From: an uncultured Mucilaginibacter sp. | GTDB taxonomy: Bacteria > Bacteroidota > Bacteroidia > Sphingobacteriales > Sphingobacteriaceae | NCBI GenBank assembly: GCA_903864275.1 | Contig: CAIPFE010000008.1 | Coordinates: forward strand, 62,001 to 126,000 | Direction: 5' to 3' | Length of the DNA stretch: 64,000 bases | Shown here: positions 8,441 to 17,644 of the stretch, piece by piece | Position numbering within the stretch: position 1 is the stretch's first letter | How the letters are laid out: each line of letters starts with the position of its first letter | Position numbers and translations under genes: made by a program | Notes under the pieces: model-generated | What the model was told of the DNA's origin: nothing | Seen by the model: the letters and a program-made list of their open reading frames with translations, nothing else | Databases searched by the model: none

Positions 8441-9250
8441 ATGCTAAACATCAGCCTCGTTCAATTTACACCAGAGTTTGGTAACCCAATGTATAATCTG
8501 CAGCAGATCGCCGCTTTACTGAAGGGTATTGAAACTGATATCATTGTACTGCCAGAACTTTGTACCACCGGCTATTCCTTTTTATCAAAAGAAGAAGCGC
8601 TTGGAGCATCGGAGGGGCCAGACGGACAAAAAGTTACCTTTTTTAAGCAACTGGCCAAGGAACATAAGGCCATAGTAGTAGCCGGCGTCGCAGAGAAAAG
8701 CGGGGGCAAAACCTACAATTCTGCATTGATCGCCCTGCCTGGCGGAGAAACAAAAGTGTACCGTAAAACGCATCTTTTCTTTCGCGAGAAACAATGTTTT
8801 GAGGAAGGGGATTCAGGTTTTTTTATAGTGCAGCACCCTTTAAAGGATTGCAAAGTTGGGGTGATGATCTGCAACGATTGGCGCTACCCCGAAGCCGCCC
8901 GCAGCCTGGCTTTGCTTGGCGCGGACTTGATAGCCTGCCCGTCGAACCTGGTATCGGATGTGTGGCGGATAGGAATGCCGGCACGGGCATTGGAAAACAA
9001 GGTTTTTGTAGCTGTTGCCAACCGTTGCGGCACCGAGGTCCGCCAATTGGAAGACGGCAACACACAATCACTCACTTTCACAGGCGGTTCGGTGCTTTAC
9101 AACTTCGCCGGTGAAGTTATTGAGCAGGCCAGCAAAACAGAACATCGCGTAATCACGCTGCAAATTGACCCATTACTTACCAGGGATAAATCATTTAACG
9201 ATTTTAATGACTTATTAAAAGACAGGAGGCCGGGATTTTATTTGGGGTAG
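8441..9250 (+). CDS. carbon-nitrogen hydrolase (nitrilase superfamily)
   Basis: This 269-residue enzyme is a nitrilase-superfamily amidase. The catalytic triad is visible: Glu in IIVLPELCTTGY (about 39), Lys in VYRKTHLF (about 109) and Cys in GVMICNDWRYPE (about 144). Members hydrolyse amides or nitriles in the cytosol; the length fits the omega-amidase or N-carbamoyl-type branches, and I cannot choose between them. It follows the VTT-like gene closely on the same strand and converges with a TPR gene. Confidence 0.9.
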   Translation: MLNISLVQFTPEFGNPMYNLQQIAALLKGIETDIIVLPELCTTGYSFLSKEEALGASEGPDGQKVTFFKQLAKEHKAIVVAGVAEKSGGKTYNSALIALPGGETKVYRKTHLFFREKQCFEEGDSGFFIVQHPLKDCKVGVMICNDWRYPEAARSLALLGADLIACPSNLVSDVWRIGMPARALENKVFVAVANRCGTEVRQLEDGNTQSLTFTGGSVLYNFAGEVIEQASKTEHRVITLQIDPLLTRDKSFNDFNDLLKDRRPGFYLG

Positions 9251-9270
9251 AAACGGGCAGCAAATTTCTT

Positions 9271-9705
9271 TTAATTTGATTTTAATTGAACCCGTTCAAT
9301 ACCTTTATTGATGCCAGCCCTTATCATGTTACCATAACCGTCATCAAGTAATGAGGTAGTAAAATTTAGCGCCAAAATGTAATTTTCATGTGCCTTGTCA
9401 AACTCGTTTAAATCCTCATAGCATTTGGCGATATTTAAATAAAGGGAAGGATAAGCGCCTTTTATATCCTCATCACCTATTTTAAGCGCCAGATTTAAAG
9501 CAGCTTCATCCCATTTTAATTTGTCGGCAACACTCTTTTGATGCCGGGCAACGTAATGGGCTGCAGTGAATTTTTCCCGGTCATTTGCCGCTTCATCCCA
9601 CGCTTGCTGAAATAATTTTGACGCATCTTCGGGCTTTCCTTCACCCTCCGCTTGCATCCCCCGCGCACAGAGTTTATTCACATTATTTTCCGGATCGAAT
9701 TGCAT
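9271..9705 (-). CDS. TPR-like helical repeat protein
   Basis: This 144-residue soluble protein has tetratricopeptide-like helices: AEGEGKPEDASKLFQQAWDEA (residues about 19-40), a middle helix pair, and YPSLYLNIAKCYEDLNEFDKAHENYILAL (about 84-112), which is a textbook TPR helix pair. No signal peptide. TPR proteins mediate protein contacts; the partner is unknown. A single gene, convergent with the amidase gene 20 bp away. Confidence 0.8.
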   Translation of the reverse strand: MQFDPENNVNKLCARGMQAEGEGKPEDASKLFQQAWDEAANDREKFTAAHYVARHQKSVADKLKWDEAALNLALKIGDEDIKGAYPSLYLNIAKCYEDLNEFDKAHENYILALNFTTSLLDDGYGNMIRAGINKGIERVQLKSN

Positions 9706-9868
9706 ATTTAATTGATTTTAATAATAAAAAGGCACTTTTTGGTGGTTTGAAAGTATAAATAAATATTTAAACTCAAACCGCGAAATCGAAAGTTTGGATA
9801 AAATGATATTAAGATGGAATTAAGAAATATTGTTACCTTGCTGTACCATTATAATACCATTTAAACAA

Positions 9869-10765
9869 GTGTCAGCAATATTTGTAATAGGCAGTTCTAA
9901 TACCGATATGGTCATCCGGTCGGATAAATTACCGGCGCCGGGTGAAACCATCCTCGGTGGCGAATTTTTGATGACCGCCGGGGGTAAAGGCGCCAATCAG
10001 GCCGTCGCCGCCGCCAAACTTGGCGGGAAGGTAACCTTTGCCTGTAAAGTTGGCGATGATATTTTCGGGCGCCAGGCATTACAGGGCTTTCAGCAAGCCG
10101 GCATCAATACCGAGTTTGTATTAACCGACCCGGTTTACCCATCTGGTGTAGCTTTGATTCTTGTGGATGGAAAAGGTGAAAACAGCATCGCTGTGGCCCC
10201 TGGCGCTAACGGCGCCCTTGATATTGACGATCTTGAAAAAGTTATTGAACAAATAAAAAAAGGCGACATTGTTTTAATACAGCTCGAGATCCCCATCCCA
10301 ACGGTAGCCCACGCTATTAAAAGATGCCATGATAAAGGCGCGCGGGTTATTTTAAATCCAGCTCCCGCAAGCTTGCTTGATGACAGCCTTTTCCGCTTTG
10401 TTGATATAATCACCCCTAATGAAACGGAAGCCGAATTATTAACCGGCATAAAAGTTACCGGCCTGCAAAGTGCGGCGGAAGCCGCTCTTATCCTGCAAAG
10501 AAAAGGTATAGCCCATGTGATCATCACCATGGGGCCAAAAGGCGCTTACCTGCATAACACCTCATTAAAAACGATGATTCCTTCGGTATCAGTAGTTGCT
10601 GTTGACAGTACTGCAGCCGGTGATGTTTTTAACGGGGCGTTAGCCGTTGCGCTTACGGAAAACCAGGATATGGAGCAAGCTGTTTTATTTGCATGCAAAG
10701 CGGCGGCAGTTTCGGTAACGCGCATGGGCGCGCAGGCATCGGCGCCGTTGCGGCATGAATTGTGA
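9869..10765 (+). CDS. rbsK: ribokinase (PfkB family)
   Basis: This 298-residue sugar kinase phosphorylates ribose to ribose-5-phosphate in the cytosol. Visible PfkB/RbsK marks are the N-terminal IFVIGSSNTDMV, the GGKGANQAVAAAKLGG signature, NPAPA before the NETEAELLTG strand, ITMGPKGAYL, and the catalytic DSTAAGDVFNGA (anion hole plus base Asp). I chose the GTG at 9869 because ribokinases begin M-S-x-I-F-V-I-G-S; the TTG 13 codons upstream adds residues not seen in the family. A GRP-type sugar transporter follows 84 bp downstream, giving an uptake-plus-kinase pair. Confidence 0.92.
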   Translation: MSAIFVIGSSNTDMVIRSDKLPAPGETILGGEFLMTAGGKGANQAVAAAKLGGKVTFACKVGDDIFGRQALQGFQQAGINTEFVLTDPVYPSGVALILVDGKGENSIAVAPGANGALDIDDLEKVIEQIKKGDIVLIQLEIPIPTVAHAIKRCHDKGARVILNPAPASLLDDSLFRFVDIITPNETEAELLTGIKVTGLQSAAEAALILQRKGIAHVIITMGPKGAYLHNTSLKTMIPSVSVVAVDSTAAGDVFNGALAVALTENQDMEQAVLFACKAAAVSVTRMGAQASAPLRHEL

Positions 10766-10849
10766 AACTATGTCGTGATTATTTTAATATGTTTTGAATA
10801 TAAACTATACCCGACTAATTGTTTAACTGTTGCATAAAAACCAGGCACT

Positions 10850-11848
10850 ATGTTTATCGTAACCTCCTATCCCGTAGCCATTGCTTTTTGTATCATCACT
10901 ATGTTCTGCTGGGGCTCGTGGGCCAACACGCAGAAATTAGCCGCAAAAAGCTGGCGGTTCGAATTATTTTATTGGGATTATGTGATTGGTATTTTAGCCT
11001 TCTCTATACTTTCGGCCTTAACCCTCGGCAGTTTCGGCACAGAAGGCAGAAGTTTCCTGGACGACCTGGCACAGGCGGATAAGGGCAATATAGCCAGCGC
11101 ACTCATAGGCGGCATCGTTTTTAACGCGGCTAATATTTTATTTTCGGCGGCAATCGCCATTGCGGGTATGGCCGTGGCCTTCCCGATAGCGATAGGCATC
11201 GCATTGGTATTAGGTGTTTTACTGAATTATTTTGCACTGCAGCAGGGCAACCCGGTTTATTTGTTTTTAGGGGTTGGCTGTATTTGTATCGCAATAGTAA
11301 TGAATGCGCTGGCGTTCCGCAAGGCAGGGAGTGGCTCAGCCAAAGTTTCGTCGAAAGGGATCGTACTTAGTATTATCGCCGGTGTGCTGATGTCGTTTTT
11401 TTACCGCTTTATAGCCGGTTCCATGGACCTCGAAAACTTTGCTTCGCCAGCAGAAGGGAAAATGACGCCTTACACTGCGGTATACGTTTTTGCAGTCGGT
11501 ATTTTGCTGAGTAATTTTTTGTTCAATACCATTTTAATGAAGAAACCATTTTCCGGTCCGCCGGTTACCTATAACGACTATTTTAAAGGTGGTTTTAAAA
11601 CCCATTTAACTGGTATTTTAGGCGGGGCCATCTGGGGACTGGGTAACTCATTTAACCTCATCGCTGCCGGGAAAGCCGGCCCTGCCATATCTTATGGCCT
11701 TGGCCAGGGCGCCACATTAATTGCCGCCCTATGGGGCATCCTGATTTGGAAGGAATTTAAGAACGCACCAAAAGGGACGAATGCATTATTGGGAGCCATG
11801 CTAGTTGCTTATGTGATCGGGTTGAGCTTGATTGTGGTGGCGAAGTGA
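10850..11848 (+). CDS. GRP/RhaT-like sugar transporter (DMT superfamily)
   Basis: This 332-residue integral membrane protein has about ten spans and resembles glucose/ribose porter (GRP) family and RhaT-like members of the drug/metabolite transporter superfamily: an early FCWGSWANTQKLAAKSWRFELFYWDYV segment, GGIVFNAANILFSAAIAIAGMAVAFPIAIGIALVLG, and GGAIWGLGNSFNLIAAGKAGPAISYGLGQGATLIAALWG in the second half. The WGxxN and GQGATLI motifs are typical. Context with ribokinase suggests proton-driven uptake of ribose or a related sugar; the exact substrate is inference. Confidence 0.85.
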   Translation: MFIVTSYPVAIAFCIITMFCWGSWANTQKLAAKSWRFELFYWDYVIGILAFSILSALTLGSFGTEGRSFLDDLAQADKGNIASALIGGIVFNAANILFSAAIAIAGMAVAFPIAIGIALVLGVLLNYFALQQGNPVYLFLGVGCICIAIVMNALAFRKAGSGSAKVSSKGIVLSIIAGVLMSFFYRFIAGSMDLENFASPAEGKMTPYTAVYVFAVGILLSNFLFNTILMKKPFSGPPVTYNDYFKGGFKTHLTGILGGAIWGLGNSFNLIAAGKAGPAISYGLGQGATLIAALWGILIWKEFKNAPKGTNALLGAMLVAYVIGLSLIVVAK

Positions 11849-11861
11849 AGGATTTTAGTGT

Positions 11862-13430
11862 CTAAACTATCTTCCCCCCAATATCCGCCCTGTCATCCGC
11901 CTTCCCCTGTAGCCTGTTCACACTAAATAAAGGTTTGATAGTTATTTTGTCGCGGTCAAATACACAGGTAAAGCTGTCGCCATGCACGGTTTCGATGTAA
12001 CGCCAGGTGAGCAGCAGGGTGTTGTCATTTTGCCAGCCAAAACTTGCGGCTACGATGGAGTCAAAGTCGATGCGGCGGAGGGAGAACAGGGAGTGCGCAG
12101 ATGGTTTCAGGTTGCCTTTCCTTATCCAGCGGTTGGCGCCATTGGTAATAACAATATCGGGTTTACCTTCTTCTTTCAAAGTAAAAATACAGTTATCGCC
12201 GGTAAAGCTGAATGTAACGGATTTTACGTTAAACGGATTTTTATCAAGCATAAATTCTTTGCCTGATATCTTTTCGGCAATGGATGAAGTTACTGCCAGT
12301 TGAGGCGGATAATATTTCAACGCCTTCAATTCGTTTACCAGTGTGTTATGCGCGGTGCTATCCGCTGGGAGTTCGGCGGCTTTCATTTCGGGCAGTAACA
12401 CATTCCACACAATCTGCATAGTCTTTTTTGTTTCGATGCTTTCGCTGGTGATGGCAACGACCGCATCCAGTTCTGGTATGATCATGCTGTACTGGCCGAA
12501 AGCGCCGTCGGCCCGGAAACCGCCGGGAGGGTTCAGCCAAAACTGGTAACCATAACCGTAGCCCCAACTGCTGTCGTTGTGGCCGTTTTCGATCTGTTTG
12601 GACGATGCGGCAGCTACCCAGTCAGCGCTGATCACCTGTTTACCGCTCCACATCCCCTTTTGTAAATAAAGCTGCCCGAATTTTGCAATATCTTCGGTTG
12701 GCATACGCAAATGCGAGGCACCCATATTGATGCCTTCCCAATTTGCGCCCCACGTAGTGTTGGTGATATTAAGCGGCTGGTACAGGCGCGGTTTCAAATA
12801 CTCATGCGCTGGTTGGCCGGTAACTTTTTTAATGATGGCGCTGAGCATAAAGCTGGCCCCCGAATTATACATAAACTGGCTCCCCGGCTTAAAGACAACA
12901 GGCAGGCTTAAAAATGTTTTCTCCCACGGAACCCCGGCGGGTGAGGCCTCTAAAATAAGTATGGAGTCCTTTCCATGCCCGACCGACATCGACAACAGGT
13001 GCCTGATCTTTAACGCCGCAAGGTTTTCGCTTACCTAGTCGGGTAGGTATTCAGGAAAGAATTTTATGATCGGATCCTCTATCGTTAGCAATCCTTCCGA
13101 GACTGCCAGTCCGATTGCCGTGCCGGTAAAACTTTTGCTAAGCGAATATAGTTGCTGCCGGTGTTCGGAGGAATACGGCGCCCACCAGCCTTCGGCAACT
13201 ACGTTTCCATGCCGGAGGATCATCAGGCTGTGAAATTCCTGCCCGCTTTGTTTGATGGCATCCAAAAACCTGCTGATCCCAGCCGAAGAGATCCCCTGCA
13301 TTTCTGGCGTGCTGCGCGGAAGCACAAATGGCTTTGCGTTTCCGCTCCCGTAACTGTATAACGACGGGAGCAAACCAATGCCAAGTGTTAATAACGCAGC
13401 ATCTTTTATAAATTCTCTTCTATGTGGCAT
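11862..13430 (-). pseudogene. beta-lactamase-family serine hydrolase with an in-frame TAG
   Basis: Two ORFs in the same frame (13035-13430 and 11862-12995) make one serine hydrolase of about 521 residues split by a TAG at codon 132 (13035-13037). Up to the stop the protein reads ...FFPEYLPD, and after it VSENLAALKIRHLLS, a continuous class C/DUF-type beta-lactamase fold with nothing missing. The N-terminal part has a Tat-like RREFIK signal and the nucleophile motif S96-L-S-K99; the C-terminal part has the YNSG motif (YxN) and the GAFGQYSMIIPELDAVVAITSE strand. A sense codon such as AAG, GAG or CAG probably stood here. Alternatives are a sequencing error or stop readthrough. The C-terminal part alone lacks the nucleophile, so the gene is probably dead as shown. 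Confidence 0.85.
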
Positions 13431-13448
13431 TGATATAAATTTTGGTAA

Positions 13449-13462
13449 TTGCGTCTCTACAA
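13449..13462. repeat. Half-copy of the GAGACGCAA palindrome
   Basis: TTGCGTCTCTACAA is an exact 14-nt reverse complement of the left arm of the palindromic repeat at 45812. It lies 11 bp past the stop of the MFS gene. Confidence 0.6.
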
Positions 13463-13472
13463 ATTCTATCGT

Positions 13473-15023
13473 TTATTTTCCTTTTTTAACCGCAGTATTT
13501 CTTATAAAAACAAAAGCCATCAATGCCCCTAAAAATCCTAATGCCGCCGAAATCTTCATGATCATTGAATAGGCCGCAATAAACCCTTCATGGTACATTT
13601 TTTCAACAGCTATTTTATTTTCACCCGTAATATTGGCGGGTACCCTGGCATTCCCCAAATCGGCCGCCTGGGCTATTACTGCTTGTTTTTCGCTTGCGCT
13701 GATGGGCAAGTCCTTAACATGATCCGCTAAGGCGCCTGAAAAAAACAAAACCGCCAGCGCACCAAAAATTGCGTAAGCAAATACATTGGCTATACGCGAG
13801 ACGGCATTATTTACGCCGGAAGCAGTTCCCGAAAACTGATCACTCACCGAACCCATTACTGCCGTAGTAAGCGGCGCAACCGTAAATGACATGCCCAGAC
13901 CCAAAACAATTACTCCCGGAAAAAAAGTGGTAAAATAAGCCGAATGTCCGGAGGTTTGTTTTACGAAGGACAAAATCAATAATCCCGCTCCGGCTATGGC
14001 CGGGCCGGCGATCAGCAATAACCTCGGCCCGTGTTTATCAGCAACGCTACCAGCATAGCGCGCTATGGTGATCATCAGCACCGTAAAAGGCAAAAAGGTA
14101 AGCCCCGACTGCAGCTGGCTATAGCCTTGTACCTGTACCAGGTTCAACGAAAGAAATAACATACCCGCGCCAAGCCCGGCATACAGGAAAAATGTGAGCA
14201 AATTGGCCCCGCTGAACGTGAGGTTGGTGAATAAATGCAGTGGCATCATCGGGTGTTTGCTTTTTATCTCGATAAAAATAAAAGCCACAAGCAACAAAAT
14301 GCCTGCACCGAATGCGCAATAGACCTGCCAGTTATTAAAACCAATGGCCGGTATGCGCAGGAAACCGAAAGTAAGCAAAGCGAGGCCCACGGCAATGGTG
14401 ACAGCACCCGGAAGATCAAGGCCAAGACCGCTGCGGTCGTCCTTAATTTCATCTACCTGCCGCCAAAGAATGAGGAGCGCCGCAAGCCCGATGGGGACAT
14501 TGATAAAAAAGATAAATCGCCAAAGCCCTGCATCGGCCAATGCACCGCCAAGTATGGGGCCGCCCATGGTAACGACCGTCGTCACCGCCGACCATGTGCC
14601 AATTGCCTTTCCGCGTTCATTTTCGTTAATAGAGGAAGATATCAGCGATAGGCTTCCGGGTATCATTAGTGCGCCGCCAATGCCTTGTATAATACGAAAG
14701 ACTATTAATAGCGTAACGGTTGGCGCGAGCCCGCAGGCTGCCGAGCCGGCAATAAATAAAAATATCCCGGCCATGAATATTTTCTTCCGCCCAAGCTTAT
14801 CACCGAGCGAACCGCCTATCAGGATAAGCGAAGCCAGCATCAGCAGGTAAGCATTTAATAACCAAAACAGGTCAGCGCCGGTAGCATGGAGGCTTCGCTG
14901 AAGGGAAGGTAAAACAACGTTTAAGGCAGTACCATCGATAAATGCCATGGCTGAAGCCAGGATAGCCGAAACCATGATCCATTTACCCTTTGCGCTGCCA
15001 AGAGGTACTGTCGCCATCTTCAA
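13473..15023 (-). CDS. MFS transporter, DHA2 (EmrB/QacA) 14-TM family
   Basis: This 516-residue membrane protein shows the DHA2 drug:proton antiporter pattern: MAFIDGTALNVVLPSLQ in span 1 (acidic motif D1), GGSLGDKLGRKKIFMAGIFLF (motif A), and FRIIQGIGGALMIPGSLSLI with GTWSAVTTVVTMGGPILGGALAD (motif C region). About 14 spans can be counted. It probably exports drugs or metabolites. A ~60-residue extracytoplasmic loop near the C-terminus (LADHVKDLPIS...) is unusual but known in the group. Monocistronic; a repeat-derived hairpin lies between it and the upstream GH20 gene. Confidence 0.88.
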   Translation of the reverse strand: MKMATVPLGSAKGKWIMVSAILASAMAFIDGTALNVVLPSLQRSLHATGADLFWLLNAYLLMLASLILIGGSLGDKLGRKKIFMAGIFLFIAGSAACGLAPTVTLLIVFRIIQGIGGALMIPGSLSLISSSINENERGKAIGTWSAVTTVVTMGGPILGGALADAGLWRFIFFINVPIGLAALLILWRQVDEIKDDRSGLGLDLPGAVTIAVGLALLTFGFLRIPAIGFNNWQVYCAFGAGILLLVAFIFIEIKSKHPMMPLHLFTNLTFSGANLLTFFLYAGLGAGMLFLSLNLVQVQGYSQLQSGLTFLPFTVLMITIARYAGSVADKHGPRLLLIAGPAIAGAGLLILSFVKQTSGHSAYFTTFFPGVIVLGLGMSFTVAPLTTAVMGSVSDQFSGTASGVNNAVSRIANVFAYAIFGALAVLFFSGALADHVKDLPISASEKQAVIAQAADLGNARVPANITGENKIAVEKMYHEGFIAAYSMIMKISAALGFLGALMAFVFIRNTAVKKGK

Positions 15024-15042
15024 TATAAAAAATATTCAAAAA

Positions 15043-15156
15043 TTTTAACACAGAGATGCAAAGGATGCGCGGAGTGCGCTAAGTTTTATCAGTTCTCAAT
15101 TTTCATCTTATTTCTTCGTGTTCTTTGTGCCTCCTTAGCGTCCTCTGTGTTTAAAA
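15043..15156. repeat. CACAGAG-type inverted repeat
   Basis: TTTTAACACAGAG (15043-15055) is repeated in inverted form as CTCTGTGTTTAAAA (15143-15156), with imperfect pairing between (GCTAAG against CTTAGC). The sequence type (cacagag, cgctaagg, cacaaagaa) is a common dispersed repeat in bacteria. It lies just past the end of the GH20 gene. Confidence 0.7.
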
Positions 15157-15197
15157 TATCAAGCATGCTTTCTTTTTAAAGAAGCTATTTATCAAAT

Positions 15198-17522
15198 CTA
15201 ATAATAAATATTAGCCGCATCCAATTCCTTCTTTACCCCGGTTCCGGGCTCGGTAACAAATACCCTTAACGGGTTTTGCCTGAAGCGGCCGCCCCTGGCA
15301 CTTGCCGGCGGCGCGTTATAAATATATTTGACAGTGATCTTGTGAAATCCCTTTGCAAGCGGCAGCATATATTCAGTTTCTGTCACCTTTTCGCCATCAA
15401 TATATAATTCTGTAGTGTTGTAGTTTGATACGGAAAAATTATAAGCGCCATCCGCGGGTACATTGATAACACCATCATAAACAATTCCAAAATTTGGGTT
15501 GTCTTTTTTAAATTGTTCGGCATCAAGTTTAACAACTACCGATGTATCGGTTGATGTAACATAACTAAGCTGGTCGGGCGCTGTAAAACTGCCCTTCATC
15601 AGTTTGTATTTTAGCCCGTGCGTATTTGCTGAATAATTTGTGGCGGATATTAATCCCCTGTTAACCATCTCGGTACGTGTTGCGATACTTCTTCTTCCCG
15701 AAGGCGTGATCACCCTGGTACGTAATTCGCGCTTTTCATTTTCGGGAACGTAAAAGGTTATTGGCCCGTCGTACTGCAGGTCGGTATCCAGCGGGTCTCG
15801 ACCGTTAAGGGTATAATATATTTTAGCGCCGGGCACAACCGATGTTAACGTATAAACAAACTGCGGGCCGAAGACTACAGTATCCAAAACCGTTAAAGCC
15901 GTAGGCACCCTGTAGTTATAATTCATAGCGTCCAGCCTCGCTAAATGCTTGGCCAGCCGGATCTCTGAGAAATTGGTGTAATCTTTATTTTCAGGCTTGC
16001 TCCAGGCTACTTCTGACAATGCAAAAAGCCTCGGGAATATCTGGTATTGCATTTTGGCAACAGTCGGCACAAACTCTGTCCAAAGGTTCCCCTGGGTGCC
16101 GATAATATATTGCTGTTCATCAGGCGATAATTTTTTAGAAACGGGGTCGTAGTTATAAGTTTCTGGCAAGGCGGCATACCTGCCGAATGACACCGGTTCC
16201 TGCGGCGAGCCGCTTTGATAGTGGTCGAAATAATTGCCGGTAGTTTGCGGCGTCATAATCACATTGTGCTTTTGTTTGGCCGCAGCAATTCCGCCTTCTT
16301 CTCCTGTCCAGCTCATAACGGTGGCATTTGGCGCGAGGCCGCCTTCCAATATTTCATCCCAGCCGATAATACTGCGCCCTTTTGAATTCAGGAATTTCTC
16401 GATGGTCTGGATAAAATAGCTTTGCAGTTCATTCTCGTCTTTCAGGCCCTTTTCTTTTATTAAATTCTGGCAAAACGGAGAATCTTTCCAGGGCTGTTTC
16501 CCGGCCTCGTCACCGCCGATATGGATGTATTTACTCGGGAAAAGCGCCATCACTTCGGTCAGCACGTTTTCAAGAAAAGCAAATGTCGTGTCTGTAGGAC
16601 AATATATGTTATTACGGCCCCTGTCTGCGGGTTTACCGGGTGTAGTGTCGCATTTCAATTCAGGGTAGGCCCTCAATGCTGCCTCGGAATGCGCAGGCAT
16701 TTCAATTTCCGGCACAACATTGATATACCGGTCGGCCGCGAATTTCACTACTTCACGGATTTGGTCCTGGGTATAAAAGCCACCGTATGAGAGTTGGTCG
16801 GGCCAGTCGCGATTTGCCCCAAACATGGTTTGCATACGGTAGGCCCCAACCTCGGTAAGCTTCGGATATTTTTTAATTTCTATACGCCAGCCCTGCCCGT
16901 CGACCAAATGCCAGTGAAAATTATTGAGCTTATAGGCTGCCAACACCTCGATAACTTTTTCAACCTCGGGCACGGTAAAAAAGTGACGCGAAACATCCAG
17001 CATCATGCCCCTGTACCAAAACCTTGGCGCATCGTCAATAACCGCGCAAGGCACCTTCTGAGCAGCCGTACGATCAACAGGCAATAACTGTAAAAATGTT
17101 TGAATGCCATAAAATAAACCGGCATCCTTGCCAATAATATAAACCCTGTGCGGTGTTATGGTAAGTTTATAGCCCTCTTTCGGCAGTTTTTCCGAACCTT
17201 TTGCGGTGAGGTATATCCCGGTACCTTTTAAAGATTTTACTTTGGTTTTGTATTTGGATATAACGTTATGAAAGTGCAGGCTACTTGCCAGGAAATTCTT
17301 GAGCCACACAACCGACCTGTCCTTCGGATTATCAGCTTTTATAAATGTCGCCTGGCTGAATTCAAAGGTACCAGGACTTGTGGTAACCGAAGCCGGGGCC
17401 GGGATTATCCCCAGATGCGGGTCGGCAACTGCGGTTTGCGCCTTTACAACATTGGTTTTTATGGTTAATGCAACCACGATGATCCAAATACATTTGGACA
17501 GGATTTTTTGATTGTACTTCAT
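15198..17522 (-). CDS. beta-N-acetylhexosaminidase (GH20)
   Basis: This 774-residue exported enzyme cleaves terminal beta-linked GlcNAc or GalNAc. A signal peptide ends near AQ at about 29. An N-terminal GH20b domain follows (LGIIPAPASVTTSPGTF...), then the catalytic barrel from about 150 with HWHLVDGQGWRIEIKKYP and the acid/base pair in HIGGDEAGKQPW (Asp-Glu). The C-terminal ~200 residues have a chitobiase-like Fn3 module (KIYYTLNGRDP) and a PA14-like lectin domain (GAYNFSVSNYNTTELYIDGE). I moved the start 16 codons inward to 17522 for the signal peptide. It follows a GH172 gene in the same direction (122 bp), a probable glycan-degradation pair. Confidence 0.93.
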   Translation of the reverse strand: MKYNQKILSKCIWIIVVALTIKTNVVKAQTAVADPHLGIIPAPASVTTSPGTFEFSQATFIKADNPKDRSVVWLKNFLASSLHFHNVISKYKTKVKSLKGTGIYLTAKGSEKLPKEGYKLTITPHRVYIIGKDAGLFYGIQTFLQLLPVDRTAAQKVPCAVIDDAPRFWYRGMMLDVSRHFFTVPEVEKVIEVLAAYKLNNFHWHLVDGQGWRIEIKKYPKLTEVGAYRMQTMFGANRDWPDQLSYGGFYTQDQIREVVKFAADRYINVVPEIEMPAHSEAALRAYPELKCDTTPGKPADRGRNNIYCPTDTTFAFLENVLTEVMALFPSKYIHIGGDEAGKQPWKDSPFCQNLIKEKGLKDENELQSYFIQTIEKFLNSKGRSIIGWDEILEGGLAPNATVMSWTGEEGGIAAAKQKHNVIMTPQTTGNYFDHYQSGSPQEPVSFGRYAALPETYNYDPVSKKLSPDEQQYIIGTQGNLWTEFVPTVAKMQYQIFPRLFALSEVAWSKPENKDYTNFSEIRLAKHLARLDAMNYNYRVPTALTVLDTVVFGPQFVYTLTSVVPGAKIYYTLNGRDPLDTDLQYDGPITFYVPENEKRELRTRVITPSGRRSIATRTEMVNRGLISATNYSANTHGLKYKLMKGSFTAPDQLSYVTSTDTSVVVKLDAEQFKKDNPNFGIVYDGVINVPADGAYNFSVSNYNTTELYIDGEKVTETEYMLPLAKGFHKITVKYIYNAPPASARGGRFRQNPLRVFVTEPGTGVKKELDAANIYY

Positions 17523-17644
17523 GCTAAATAAATATATGCCCTTAATTTCCGCTAATTTAATTATCTGCACGATTAATTTTTCGTAATAAGCTATGTAACA
17601 AATAAATCACAGGATTTCGATCCCAGCTGTGTTATTTGCAAAAC

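Noticed and set aside
9830..9868. TTG start 13 codons before the chosen ribokinase start
   Set aside because: The added residues do not match the family; the GTG at 9869 gives the expected M-S-x-I-F-V-I-G-S N-terminus.
14235..14850. Plus-strand ORFs inside the MFS gene
   Set aside because: Mirror frames of membrane-span codons; no signal or domain.
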